From the NCBI GenBank assembly GCA_045599385.1, contig JAZRVW010000007.1, forward strand, positions 1 to 29,586: a DNA stretch of 29,586 bases, given 5' to 3'. A program made the position numbers and the translations under genes. The notes beneath the pieces were generated by a model. It did not search any database, was not told the origin of the DNA, and saw only the letters and a program-made list of their open reading frames with translations. Source of the stretch: F23-B02 sp045599385. Lineage in GTDB: Bacteria > Bacillota > Clostridia > Oscillospirales > Oscillospiraceae. Below, piece by piece: positions 1 through 6,530 of the stretch (positions within the stretch are counted from its first letter, which is position 1; each line of letters starts with the position of its first letter).

Positions 1-111
1 GCGCTGAACGACAACTTCGTAAAGCTCATGGCATGGTACGATAACGAGTGGGGCTTCAGCAACAAGATGCTCGACCTCGTTCGCCACATGGATTCCGTCC
101 GCAAGGCATAA
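1..111 (+). CDS. gap: Glyceraldehyde-3-phosphate dehydrogenase, C-terminal 36 residues (partial)
   Basis: The window opens inside a reading frame that ends at a TAA at 109-111. The 36 visible residues include WYDNEWGFSNKMLDLVRHM, the highly conserved C-terminal motif of type I GAPDH, where the WYDNE segment lines the active site and dimer interface. The enzyme oxidises glyceraldehyde-3-phosphate to 1,3-bisphosphoglycerate with NAD in glycolysis in the cytoplasm. The start lies outside the window, so length and cofactor preference cannot be judged. A strong intrinsic terminator follows 20 bases after the stop, so gap is probably the last gene of its transcript. Confidence 0.95.
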   Translation, partial: ALNDNFVKLMAWYDNEWGFSNKMLDLVRHMDSVRKA

Positions 112-130
112 TTTCATCATTAAGCATTAA

Positions 131-160
131 AATCCCGCCTCGTTATGAGGCGGGATTTTT
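131..160 (+). terminator. Intrinsic terminator of gap
   Basis: Stem AATCCCGCCTC / GAGGCGGGATT with a five-base loop, followed by a T run. It lies 20 bases after the gap stop codon. Confidence 0.9.
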
Positions 161-175
161 GCTGTCGGTAACATG

Positions 176-312
176 GTAGGGAACGGTCTTGACCGTTCCG
201 AAGCAGGCAGCGAAACAACGATAATTGCCGAAATAACACTCAGGAGCCTCACAATCTGCGCCTCCCTTTATGCAAAGGGGCGCATAGCGGAACGGGCAAG
301 CCCGTTCCCTAC
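176..312. repeat. MITE-like / REP-like intergenic element with hairpin-forming terminal inverted repeats
   Basis: The 24-base ends (176-199 and 289-312) are inverted copies with only two differences; both begin GTAGGGAACGG when read inward. Each end is itself a perfect 9-bp hairpin: GGAACGGTC-TT-GACCGTTCC at 180-199 and GGAACGGGC-AA-GCCCGTTCC at 289-308. A third imperfect hairpin sits in the middle at about 258-283. There is no open reading frame, and I found no clear target duplication. The design resembles miniature inverted-repeat or REP-type elements that scatter through Clostridia genomes. I know of similar GGGAACGG repeats in this group, but could not check copy number here. Confidence 0.7.
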
Positions 313-329
313 AGTGAGCTTCCGTTCGG

Positions 330-357
330 ACACCGCTTCGTAAGAAGCGGTGTTTTA
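330..357 (+). terminator. Intrinsic terminator downstream of the repeat element
   Basis: Stem ACACCGCTTC / GAAGCGGTGT with GTAA loop, then TTTT. It is a second plus-strand stop after gap and insulates the next promoter. Confidence 0.75.
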
Positions 358-359
358 TT

Positions 360-426
360 CAAATATTCACAGAATACTCAAATATTCATGAATATTGGAT
401 ATTTTTTTAGATGCCGTGAATATAAT
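360..426. promoter_or_regulatory. Cluster of four TGAATATT-type half-sites upstream of the C69 peptidase gene
   Basis: CAAATATTCA occurs at 360-369 and again at 379-388. The inverted form TGAATATTGG is at 388-397 and TGAATATAA at 418-426. The middle pair forms a perfect 16-bp palindrome at 381-396. The cluster lies 55-120 bases upstream of the -35 element at 482. It looks like a multi-site operator for an unidentified regulator; the AT-rich base composition makes some chance similarity possible. Confidence 0.4.
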
Positions 427-481
427 ATAAGTAAAACACGCAAATGTAAATATTTTAACGAATAAAAATCCAAAATTTCTG

Positions 482-510
482 TTGACATATACATGTTGCG
501 GCGCTATAAT
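482..510 (+). promoter_or_regulatory. Consensus sigma-A promoter of the C69 peptidase gene
   Basis: A perfect TTGACA at 482-487 and perfect TATAAT at 505-510 are separated by 17 bases. Transcription would start near 517, leaving a 55-base leader. Confidence 0.9.
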
Positions 511-530
511 GACAGCGTTATTAAAAGAAA

Positions 531-556
531 TGCGAATTAATATTTATTGATTCGCA
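531..556 (+). other. 5' leader hairpin abutting the ribosome-binding site
   Basis: TGCGAAT at 531-537 pairs with ATTCGCA at 550-556, and the pairing extends inward by four more pairs to a four-base loop. The base of the stem ends just before the AGAAAGGAAG ribosome-binding site (555-564) of the next gene, so it could protect the messenger or affect initiation. Confidence 0.55.
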
Positions 557-571
557 GAAAGGAAGACCAAA

Positions 572-2725
572 ATGAAATTCACCAAGAAACTTCTTATTTG
601 CCTTATGACAGTTGTTGCCACGCTGGCAATAACCATAATGGGCGCATCCGCATGCACCATGGTCTATGTAGGCTCTGACCTCACTCAGGACGGAAGCACC
701 TTCATGGCACGAAGCGAAGACTACTCCAACAGCTACAACAAGGTAGCTTATGTAAGTCCCGCAGGCAACTACAAGCAGGGCGAAGTGTATAACGGCTGCT
801 ACGGCTTTACCTACACCTTCACTCATGATACCTACGCATACACCGCCACCAGCGATGACAACTTCGTTGGCCCGGGTAATGAAACCGGCAAGTGCCCCGA
901 CTGCGGCAGCACCCACAAGCATACTCCCATGGAGGAATGCGGCTGCAATGAAATGGGCGTTTCCGTTTCCGCAATGGTAACCCTGAGCGCCAACAGCGCC
1001 GTCAAGAGTGCCGACAAGATGGTCTCCGGCGGTATGTGTGAGTCCGATATGACCACCATTCTCCTGAGCGAAGCCGCCACCGCCAAGGAAGGCGTTGAGC
1101 TGCTCATCAGCATTTACGATACCGTGGGCGCAGAAGAGCGTTCCGGCGTCCTCATCGGCGACCAGAAGGAAGTATGGTACGTTGAAAACTACACCGGCCA
1201 TCAGTACATTGCTGTTAAGCTCTCCTCCAGCATGATCGCAATCAGCCCCAACATGGGCGCCATCGGTCTTGTTGACCTGGACGATACCGAAAATGTGATT
1301 GCCTCCAAAGGCATCATCAGCGTTGCAAAGGCTGCCAACTCCTACGTTGGCGATGAAGAGGCAAACACCATTGACTTCCGTGCCTCCTACTCCAACACCA
1401 GCATCAATGCCCGTATGATTAACGGTATCAACTACTTTGCCGGCGAAGCAAAGTTTGACTCCAAGAGCATTACCAGCGCAGACTTCACCATCTCCAACGT
1501 GAAAAACGGCGAGATCGTCACCATGTACACCCCCATCGTAAGCAATCGCGTACTGGGCGCCAAGGATCTTGTAGACTTCTACAAGGTTGACAGCATTGCA
1601 AATACCGGCAACCTCGAATGGCACATCTTCCAGATCAATTCCAACGGACCCATGGAGACCGGCACTGTTGAATGGCTGGCCATGGAAAACGGCGCATACA
1701 GCGTTGCAATTCCTTACTACCCCGTTCTTACCAAAGATCTCTATGAAGGCTACAAGGTAGGCGGTCTGGGCAAGGCCACCACCGTAAGCACTGTTCCCGA
1801 AGACGCAACCGGCTTCTTCCCCAGCGGCAAGAGCTTCAAGGTACTCCCTGAGGGCTGGGAATCCGGCTACTACTGGAGCGTTGACGCACTCTCCAACTAC
1901 TGCCTGTCAAGCGCATGCTCCGCAGAGGACAACGCAATGGTGAAGGCAAAGCTTGCCGAGATGCAGCAGAAGTGCTACGACAAGCAGGCTGAGATGGCAA
2001 AGGCTCTGGAAGGCATGGATACCGAAGCAGCAAAGACCTACTGCACCGCACAGAGCGCAGCTCTTGCAAAGGAAGCACACGTTCTGACAGTCGCACTTTA
2101 CAAGGACATCGCATTTGACCAGCATGTGTTCGTAAACGGCGAATGCACCCTCTGCGGCGAAAAGGACGTAACCTTCAATCCCTTTGTTGACGTAGCGGAT
2201 ACCGCAGTTTACAAGGACGCAGTCCTTTGGGCATTCTACAAGCAGCCCGAACAGATTACCACCGGCTTTGACGCAACCCACTTTGCACCCAAGGCCTCCT
2301 GCACTCGTGCTCAGGCTGTCACATTCCTGTGGCGTGCAGCAGGCTGCCCCGAACCCACCGGCGATTGCCCCTTTGTTGATGTAAATCCCGACAGCGTATT
2401 CTGCAAGGCAATCACCTGGGCATTTGAGCAGGGCATCACCGAGGGCTTTGACGCAACCCACTTCTGCCCCAACGCAACCGTAACCCGCGCACAGTTCGTA
2501 ACATTCCTGTGGCGTGCAAACGGCTGCCCCGAAACTGAAGGCAGCGTTGCTGACTTCGTCGATGCAGACCAGATTGCAGAGCCTTACCAGGCAGCAGTTG
2601 CATGGGCTGTTGAGCAGGGCATCACCGAGGGCTTTGAAGACGGAAGCTTCGCACCCAAGGCAGAATGCACCCGCTGGGCAGTAGTGCTCTTCCTCTTCCG
2701 CGATGCAGAAGAAGCAGCTGCATAA
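572..2725 (+). CDS. Secreted C69-family (PepD-like) dipeptidase with three C-terminal SLH domains
   Basis: 717 residues. A hydrophobic signal (residues 5-25) ends ASA, and the next residue, Cys28, starts the motif CTMVYVGSDLTQDGSTFMAR. This matches the N-terminal catalytic Cys and GKxAS.DGST..AR.ED core of peptidase family C69, Ntn-type hydrolases that cut di- and short peptides. A second C69 motif, NEMGVSVSAMVTLSAN, is near residue 126. Just before it lies an unusual Cys/His cluster (C108, C111, H115, H117, C123, C125) that could bind a metal. From about residue 533 there are three SLH repeats with TRAQ..TFLWR cores (the third is degenerate, TRWAVVLFLFR), preceded by a short HVFVNGECTLCGEKD linker. 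So the enzyme is probably anchored in the cell envelope. A normal C69 enzyme is about 470 residues; the extra length is the linker and SLH region. The start is fixed by AGAAAGGAAG. It is monocistronic, between a promoter and a terminator. The family call is firm; the substrate is unknown. Confidence 0.85.
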   Translation: MKFTKKLLICLMTVVATLAITIMGASACTMVYVGSDLTQDGSTFMARSEDYSNSYNKVAYVSPAGNYKQGEVYNGCYGFTYTFTHDTYAYTATSDDNFVGPGNETGKCPDCGSTHKHTPMEECGCNEMGVSVSAMVTLSANSAVKSADKMVSGGMCESDMTTILLSEAATAKEGVELLISIYDTVGAEERSGVLIGDQKEVWYVENYTGHQYIAVKLSSSMIAISPNMGAIGLVDLDDTENVIASKGIISVAKAANSYVGDEEANTIDFRASYSNTSINARMINGINYFAGEAKFDSKSITSADFTISNVKNGEIVTMYTPIVSNRVLGAKDLVDFYKVDSIANTGNLEWHIFQINSNGPMETGTVEWLAMENGAYSVAIPYYPVLTKDLYEGYKVGGLGKATTVSTVPEDATGFFPSGKSFKVLPEGWESGYYWSVDALSNYCLSSACSAEDNAMVKAKLAEMQQKCYDKQAEMAKALEGMDTEAAKTYCTAQSAALAKEAHVLTVALYKDIAFDQHVFVNGECTLCGEKDVTFNPFVDVADTAVYKDAVLWAFYKQPEQITTGFDATHFAPKASCTRAQAVTFLWRAAGCPEPTGDCPFVDVNPDSVFCKAITWAFEQGITEGFDATHFCPNATVTRAQFVTFLWRANGCPETEGSVADFVDADQIAEPYQAAVAWAVEQGITEGFEDGSFAPKAECTRWAVVLFLFRDAEEAAA

Positions 2726-2740
2726 TCTGTAATATAGCTC

Positions 2741-2772
2741 AAAGAACCGTTCCCAAGGGAACGGTTCTTTTT
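2741..2772 (+). terminator. Intrinsic terminator of the C69 peptidase gene
   Basis: A perfect 14-bp stem beginning AAAGAACCGTTCCC with an AA loop, then a T run. It begins 15 bases after the stop. Confidence 0.93.
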
Positions 2773-2854
2773 GCATATTTTGTGCTATTTTGCGAATTGA
2801 CGGCATATATTGTGCAATAATTGTTAAATTATTAAAAAACCTGCGGAAAATACG

Positions 2855-2883
2855 TTGCAGAATACCGATTTGCGTTGTATAAT
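2855..2883 (+). promoter_or_regulatory. Putative promoter of the acidic lipoprotein gene
   Basis: Perfect -10 TATAAT at 2878-2883. The -35 at 2855-2860 (TTGCAG) is weak; spacing is 17. The leader would be about 30 bases. Confidence 0.5.
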
Positions 2884-2920
2884 CAATATAGCCAAAATTA
2901 AACATGAAAGGGAAACAAAT

Positions 2921-3628
2921 ATGAAAAAATTCACAAAGATTCTGGCACTTGTCCTCTGTCTTGCCATGGTATTCGCACTGTGCGCCTGCGGCGATAGCGG
3001 CGAAAAGAAGGATGGCGAAGAAAAGGAAGTAGTTAAGACCGATTCCGAGCTTTTTGTAGGCACCTGGGAATGCAAGGTTGATGTAACCGATCAGCTTAAT
3101 GCCGAGCTTGCGTATGAGTTTGCTGATGCTGCAGACTATATTGAATTTGATGCAGTCTACTGCGTTTTCACCCTCACCCTCAAGGATGACGGCACCTATG
3201 AACTGAGCATTGGAATGGATAAGAGTTCCCAGAAGGAATTCGAAAGTGCACTTGAAGAAGGCCTCTATGCATACCTCGAAGATGCACTTGTTCTTGAGCA
3301 GGAACAGCTTGGCATGAGCGATGAAGAGTACGAAGCAGCATACATGGAAACCTACGGCATGACTCCTGCAGAGCTGTGCGACGAAACTATTGCACAAGTT
3401 CTTGACGAATTTGACCTTGACGACCTCTTTGGTGATGAAACCGAAGGCAACTGGAAGGCAAAGGACGGCAAGCTCTTCATGACCGACGATCTCGATGACG
3501 AAATCAGCGACGGCGATTACGATGAATATGAAGACCTCTCCGAAGACGGCTTCACTCTCGTTAAGGGCTTCACCGATGGCGTAGAGGACGACGGCGATAT
3601 GTACCCCATGGTATTCACCAAGGCCTGA
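2921..3628 (+). CDS. Acidic lipoprotein of unknown function
   Basis: 235 residues from the ATG at 2921, chosen because AAAGGGAAAC lies just upstream and the residues that follow form a lipoprotein signal peptide: MKKFTKILALVLCLAMV then lipobox LCAC with Cys23 as the lipidated residue. An in-frame ATG at 2855 overlaps the promoter and is rejected. After a charged EKKDGEEKEV linker the protein has TDSELFVGTWECKV. A GTWE start followed by alternating strands (TLTLKDDGTYELSI, WKAKDGKLFM) resembles the lipocalin-like small secreted proteins common in Clostridia. The mature part is extremely acidic (many D/E, for example LDDEISDGDYDEYEDLSED). No catalytic motif is visible. It is flanked by its own promoter and terminator, so it is probably monocistronic. 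A cation-binding or stress-sensing envelope role would be a guess. Confidence 0.8.
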   Translation: MKKFTKILALVLCLAMVFALCACGDSGEKKDGEEKEVVKTDSELFVGTWECKVDVTDQLNAELAYEFADAADYIEFDAVYCVFTLTLKDDGTYELSIGMDKSSQKEFESALEEGLYAYLEDALVLEQEQLGMSDEEYEAAYMETYGMTPAELCDETIAQVLDEFDLDDLFGDETEGNWKAKDGKLFMTDDLDDEISDGDYDEYEDLSEDGFTLVKGFTDGVEDDGDMYPMVFTKA

Positions 3629-3650
3629 TAACTTAATCTAATAAATATAA

Positions 3651-3682
3651 AAATACCGCAGTCTTGACTGCGGTATTTTTAT
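3651..3682 (+). terminator. Intrinsic terminator of the acidic lipoprotein gene
   Basis: Perfect 13-bp stem AAATACCGCAGTC / GACTGCGGTATTT with a TT loop and T run, 23 bases after the stop. Confidence 0.92.
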
Positions 3683-3731
3683 TATTTCCGCTTATTTCTC
3701 CGCAGTAAGAAACAATAATCATCAGCACAGT

Positions 3732-3764
3732 GTGACGCACTTCTGCATATTACATAAGTATAAT
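3732..3764 (+). promoter_or_regulatory. Candidate spoIIE promoter with 21-bp spacing
   Basis: Perfect TATAAT at 3759-3764. The best upstream hexamer is GTGACG at 3732-3737 (4 of 6 to TTGACA), 21 bases away. It overlaps TGACGCA, one mismatch from the Spo0A box TGNCGAA. In Bacillus subtilis, spoIIE and spoIIG use Spo0A-activated sigma-A promoters with 21-22 bp spacing, so the layout fits. The assignment here is an inference. Confidence 0.45.
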
Positions 3765-3783
3765 AAATTATACTTATGTAAAC
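3750..3783. promoter_or_regulatory. Perfect 15-bp inverted repeat over the spoIIE -10 region (contains motif copy 1)
   Basis: Arms 3750-3764 and 3767-3781 are perfect complements with an AA centre. The left arm contains the TATAAT and the right arm falls around the transcription start and early leader. It is well placed for a repressor or for a leader hairpin. Its right side ends in TTATGTAAAC (3774-3783), a motif found five more times in this window. Confidence 0.6.
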
Positions 3784-3799
3784 TTGTGGAGGCGAAATT

Positions 3800-6130
3800 A
3801 TGGACATAAAAGAATCAATTAGCGCGGTTAGAAGCGTTCTGAAGGAGAGCGCGAAGCGGGAACGGACTCCCGGTCTTGAAAAGACGGCTTGGGCTGTAAT
3901 CAGCTTTGTCGGGGGCTTTGTGCTCTCGGCGGCACGGGTACTGCGGGCAGGCGGACCTTTCGGGATTGCGGCAGTTGCCGCGACTGGAACGGGACTCAAT
4001 GGTGTGTGCTGTCTGCTGGGCTCGGCGCTTGGATACATAGTAAGCTTCGGTCTTGCCCGTGGAATCCGTTATCTTGCCGCAATTGTCATGGTGTTCACCG
4101 TGAGCTTTGCCTTTCAGGACACAAGGCTCGGCAAGCACGGGCTTTTTGCCCCTGCAAATGCGGGCATTGTAAGCTGTGTGACGGGTTTTCTGGCGGGTTT
4201 CACAGCGCTCACCTCGGGAACTCCCACATCGGCGGTTGTTGTTCTTGAATCTGTGCTTGCCTTCGGCGGCTGCTATTTTTTCCGTGAGGCCATGAGTGAG
4301 AGCGAGCGCACAACGGAGACCGCCGAGCTGCGCCACGCTGCCGCGGTGTTGATAACCGTAGCGGCTGTGCTTATGGCGCTGTCGGGGCTTGAACTGATGG
4401 GCGTAATTTCAGTCGGACGCCTTCTCGCGCTTCTTATGGTGATGACCGCAACCCTGCGCTGTGGAATGCTCATGGGCTGCACGGTTGGCACCGCCTTCGG
4501 ACTTGCAATGGACCTGACACTTGGAGGACTGCCGTTTTTCACCATGTCCTACGCCTTCGGCGGCTTGCTTTCGGGAGTGTTCAATCGCCACGGCAGACTT
4601 GTGTTTGTGCTGTCGTTCATACTGGCAAATGCCGTTGCGGTTGTGTGTACATGGAGTGCCGCACCGCAGATAAACGCAATGTTTGAGGTGTTCTGCGCCT
4701 CCGTGGTGTTCATGGTGCTGCCCTCTGTGTTTTTAAGCCGCGCAGGCTCGCTCATTGAACCCACAATTCTCGGAAGCGGCGAATCGGGACTGCGGAAATA
4801 TGTAGCCAGGCGTGTGGCGTGTATGGGTACGGCCTACAGCGGTGTGTATGAGCTTGTTCGCCGCAATGTTGAGCTTCCCGCAAATGACGATGACCCTTCA
4901 AGAGTTTTTGACCGCGCCGCCGATGCGGTGTGCATAAACTGCCGGGAGAAAAACCGCTGCTGGAACAACTGCTATATGGACACTCTTGCGGCGCTGAACG
5001 ATGCCTCGTCTGCCATAAAGGAGAAGGGAATACTCTGCGTGGAGGATATTCCCAGACACTTTGTGGAGCGGTGCCGCACCCCCGAGGCCTTTGTTGCCGC
5101 CGTAAACGGTGAACTTCGCGCCTCTGCGTACAGACGCCAGTTTGCCGCAGGACTGCGCGAAAGCCGCGATACAGCATGGGGACAGTATGCGGATATGGCG
5201 GAGGTGCTTTCCGATGTGGCAAAGGAGCTGGGCAGCACAAACGGCGCAGACCGTCTGTCAGAGCGCAGACTTATCCGCTATCTCCGCACCCTTGATATTG
5301 AAGCCGATGCCGCGGTGTACCGTGACGGACGCGGCAGACTCCGCGCCGTAATCGAAAGCGGAAGCCTTCCCACGCTAACAAAGGACAAAAAGTATCTTGA
5401 AAAGCTGTCGGGAGTGCTCGGAGTGCGCATGTGCCGACCCGAAAGCTCGGATAACGGAAATGCAAGGCTTGTGCTTGCGGAGGCGGAGCCGCTTGCCGTG
5501 AGCGTAGGAATTGCCGCAATGAAAAAGCAGGGCGAGCGCGTCAGCGGCGATAAGGGCACCTATTTCAAAACCGATTCGGGAGTGCTGTGCGTCATACTGT
5601 CCGACGGCATGGGCTGCGGCGAGGACGCGGCAAAGGAAAGCGGCGAGGTAATAGGAATACTTGAGCGATTTCTCCGTTCGGGAATGGACCCTGCCATTGC
5701 CATGAAAACCCTCAATTCCGTAATGCTTCTCAAAAACGGTGAGCATTGGGGCTTTGCCACGGTGGACCTTATGTGCGTAAATCTCTTTACGGGTGAAACC
5801 TGCTTTTATAAGTACGGTGCCGCGCCAAGCTATGTAATGAACGGCAAAAGCATACGCCGCATAAAAGGCGAAAGTCTTGCCCCGGGACTGTGCGGCGCGG
5901 GTGTTGCGCCCGATGTGGTGAGAATGCGGCTGAAGCCGGGCAATACCGCAATTGTAGCTTCCGACGGAGTAATAGGTGACGGCAATGACGCATGGCTGCG
6001 GGAGGTGCTTGACTCCGCAACGGACGACATGAAGCTTCTGGCGCGGGACACTCTGCGTGAGGCTGAAAAAATCTGCGGCAAAACCGATGACATGACAGTG
6101 CTTGCCGTGCGCGTGGAGACAAGAGCATGA
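3800..6130 (+). CDS. spoIIE: Stage II sporulation protein E, membrane PP2C-type phosphatase
   Basis: 776 residues (Bacillus SpoIIE is about 830). The N-terminal third (about 30-320) is a series of hydrophobic helices. The middle (about 330-540) is the soluble regulatory region, with a CINCREKNRCWNNCY cluster typical of clostridial SpoIIE. The C-terminal part (about 560-770) is a PP2C/SpoIIE phosphatase domain with SDGMGCGEDAAKES near residue 600, LMCVNLFTGETCFYKYGAAP and IVASDGVIGDGND, which supply the metal-binding aspartates. The enzyme dephosphorylates SpoIIAA in the forespore and so releases sigma-F; it also acts at the polar septum. The start has GGAGG at 3788-3792 and good spacing. A palindrome covers the -10 region. 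The stop overlaps the next gene by four bases (ATGA), implying co-translation. It marks the organism as a spore former. Confidence 0.95.
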   Translation: MDIKESISAVRSVLKESAKRERTPGLEKTAWAVISFVGGFVLSAARVLRAGGPFGIAAVAATGTGLNGVCCLLGSALGYIVSFGLARGIRYLAAIVMVFTVSFAFQDTRLGKHGLFAPANAGIVSCVTGFLAGFTALTSGTPTSAVVVLESVLAFGGCYFFREAMSESERTTETAELRHAAAVLITVAAVLMALSGLELMGVISVGRLLALLMVMTATLRCGMLMGCTVGTAFGLAMDLTLGGLPFFTMSYAFGGLLSGVFNRHGRLVFVLSFILANAVAVVCTWSAAPQINAMFEVFCASVVFMVLPSVFLSRAGSLIEPTILGSGESGLRKYVARRVACMGTAYSGVYELVRRNVELPANDDDPSRVFDRAADAVCINCREKNRCWNNCYMDTLAALNDASSAIKEKGILCVEDIPRHFVERCRTPEAFVAAVNGELRASAYRRQFAAGLRESRDTAWGQYADMAEVLSDVAKELGSTNGADRLSERRLIRYLRTLDIEADAAVYRDGRGRLRAVIESGSLPTLTKDKKYLEKLSGVLGVRMCRPESSDNGNARLVLAEAEPLAVSVGIAAMKKQGERVSGDKGTYFKTDSGVLCVILSDGMGCGEDAAKESGEVIGILERFLRSGMDPAIAMKTLNSVMLLKNGEHWGFATVDLMCVNLFTGETCFYKYGAAPSYVMNGKSIRRIKGESLAPGLCGAGVAPDVVRMRLKPGNTAIVASDGVIGDGNDAWLREVLDSATDDMKLLARDTLREAEKICGKTDDMTVLAVRVETRA

Positions 6131-6465
6131 TGTTTACAAAGGTCACACGACGGGTAAAATCAGATACAGAGCTGCCGACGGAGGTAAAAAACGTGGTTAA
6201 AGGAACAGCCCGAAGGATAATAGTAGTAAAATCTCCCGATAAAAAAGTGTTCGAGGAGGCAATATTCGTAGTACGAGAGGAGTATCTCCAGTCCGCAGGC
6301 ATAACGCAGGCGGAGCTTATGAAGGAGGCGCGTGCGGCGGCAAAGGGCTATGTAAGCACGCTCCGCACAAAATCGGCTTCCGCAAGGTCGGCAATCACCG
6401 CGGCAGTTTCCGCCGTTGCAGGCTCGGGAGTTTCTATACTCGTTATGAAAGTATTCGGATTATGA
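6127..6465 (+). CDS. Small hypothetical protein with C-terminal hydrophobic segment, coupled to spoIIE
   Basis: 112 residues. The ATG at 6127 overlaps the spoIIE stop by four bases, with GGAGA at 6115-6119 seven bases upstream; the ATG at 6130 could serve as well. The N-terminal 70 residues are basic and amphipathic (RRIIVVKSPDKKVFEEAIFVVREEYL, shortened here to its main features: a strand followed by a helix). The last 35 contain a hydrophobic stretch (AITAAVSAVAGSGVSILVM) likely to be a membrane anchor. I do not recognise the family. Co-translation with spoIIE suggests a sporulation-related or SpoIIE-associated membrane protein, but that is inference only. An intrinsic terminator begins directly at the stop codon, so the transcript is probably just spoIIE and this gene. 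Confidence 0.75.
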   Translation: MMFTKVTRRVKSDTELPTEVKNVVKGTARRIIVVKSPDKKVFEEAIFVVREEYLQSAGITQAELMKEARAAAKGYVSTLRTKSASARSAITAAVSAVAGSGVSILVMKVFGL

Positions 6466-6494
6466 CAGGTGCAGGAAACTGCATCTGTTTTTTT
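6466..6494 (+). terminator. Intrinsic terminator of the spoIIE unit
   Basis: CAGGTGCAG / CTGCATCTG with GAAA tetraloop, one G-T pair, and seven T. It starts at the base after the stop codon. Confidence 0.9.
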
Positions 6495-6508
6495 GCGTAA
6501 TTTTGCGA

Positions 6509-6514
6509 TATAAT
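6509..6514 (+). promoter_or_regulatory. Putative -10 element of copA
   Basis: A perfect TATAAT 17 bases ahead of the copA ATG. Only a weak TGTTTT is found at -35 (6486-6491), inside the preceding terminator. The leader would be about 10 bases, so start GGTGAT at 6521-6526 must act as the ribosome-binding site very near the messenger end. No CopY or CsoR site was recognised. Confidence 0.4.
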
Positions 6515-6530
6515 AGCTTTGGTGATAATC

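Noticed and set aside
112..571. Possible tRNA or small gene in the 460-base gap after gap
   Set aside because: No cloverleaf, no frame with a ribosome-binding site; the gap is explained by two terminators, a repeat, half-sites and a promoter.
521..1624. Minus-strand open frame (367 codons) opposite the C69 peptidase
   Set aside because: Runs through a perfect plus-strand promoter and leader, and is a shadow of the coding gene.
1907..3397. Long minus-strand open frame (496 codons)
   Set aside because: It spans two well-supported plus-strand genes and the terminator and promoter between them, and is Cys-rich without motifs; a shadow frame.
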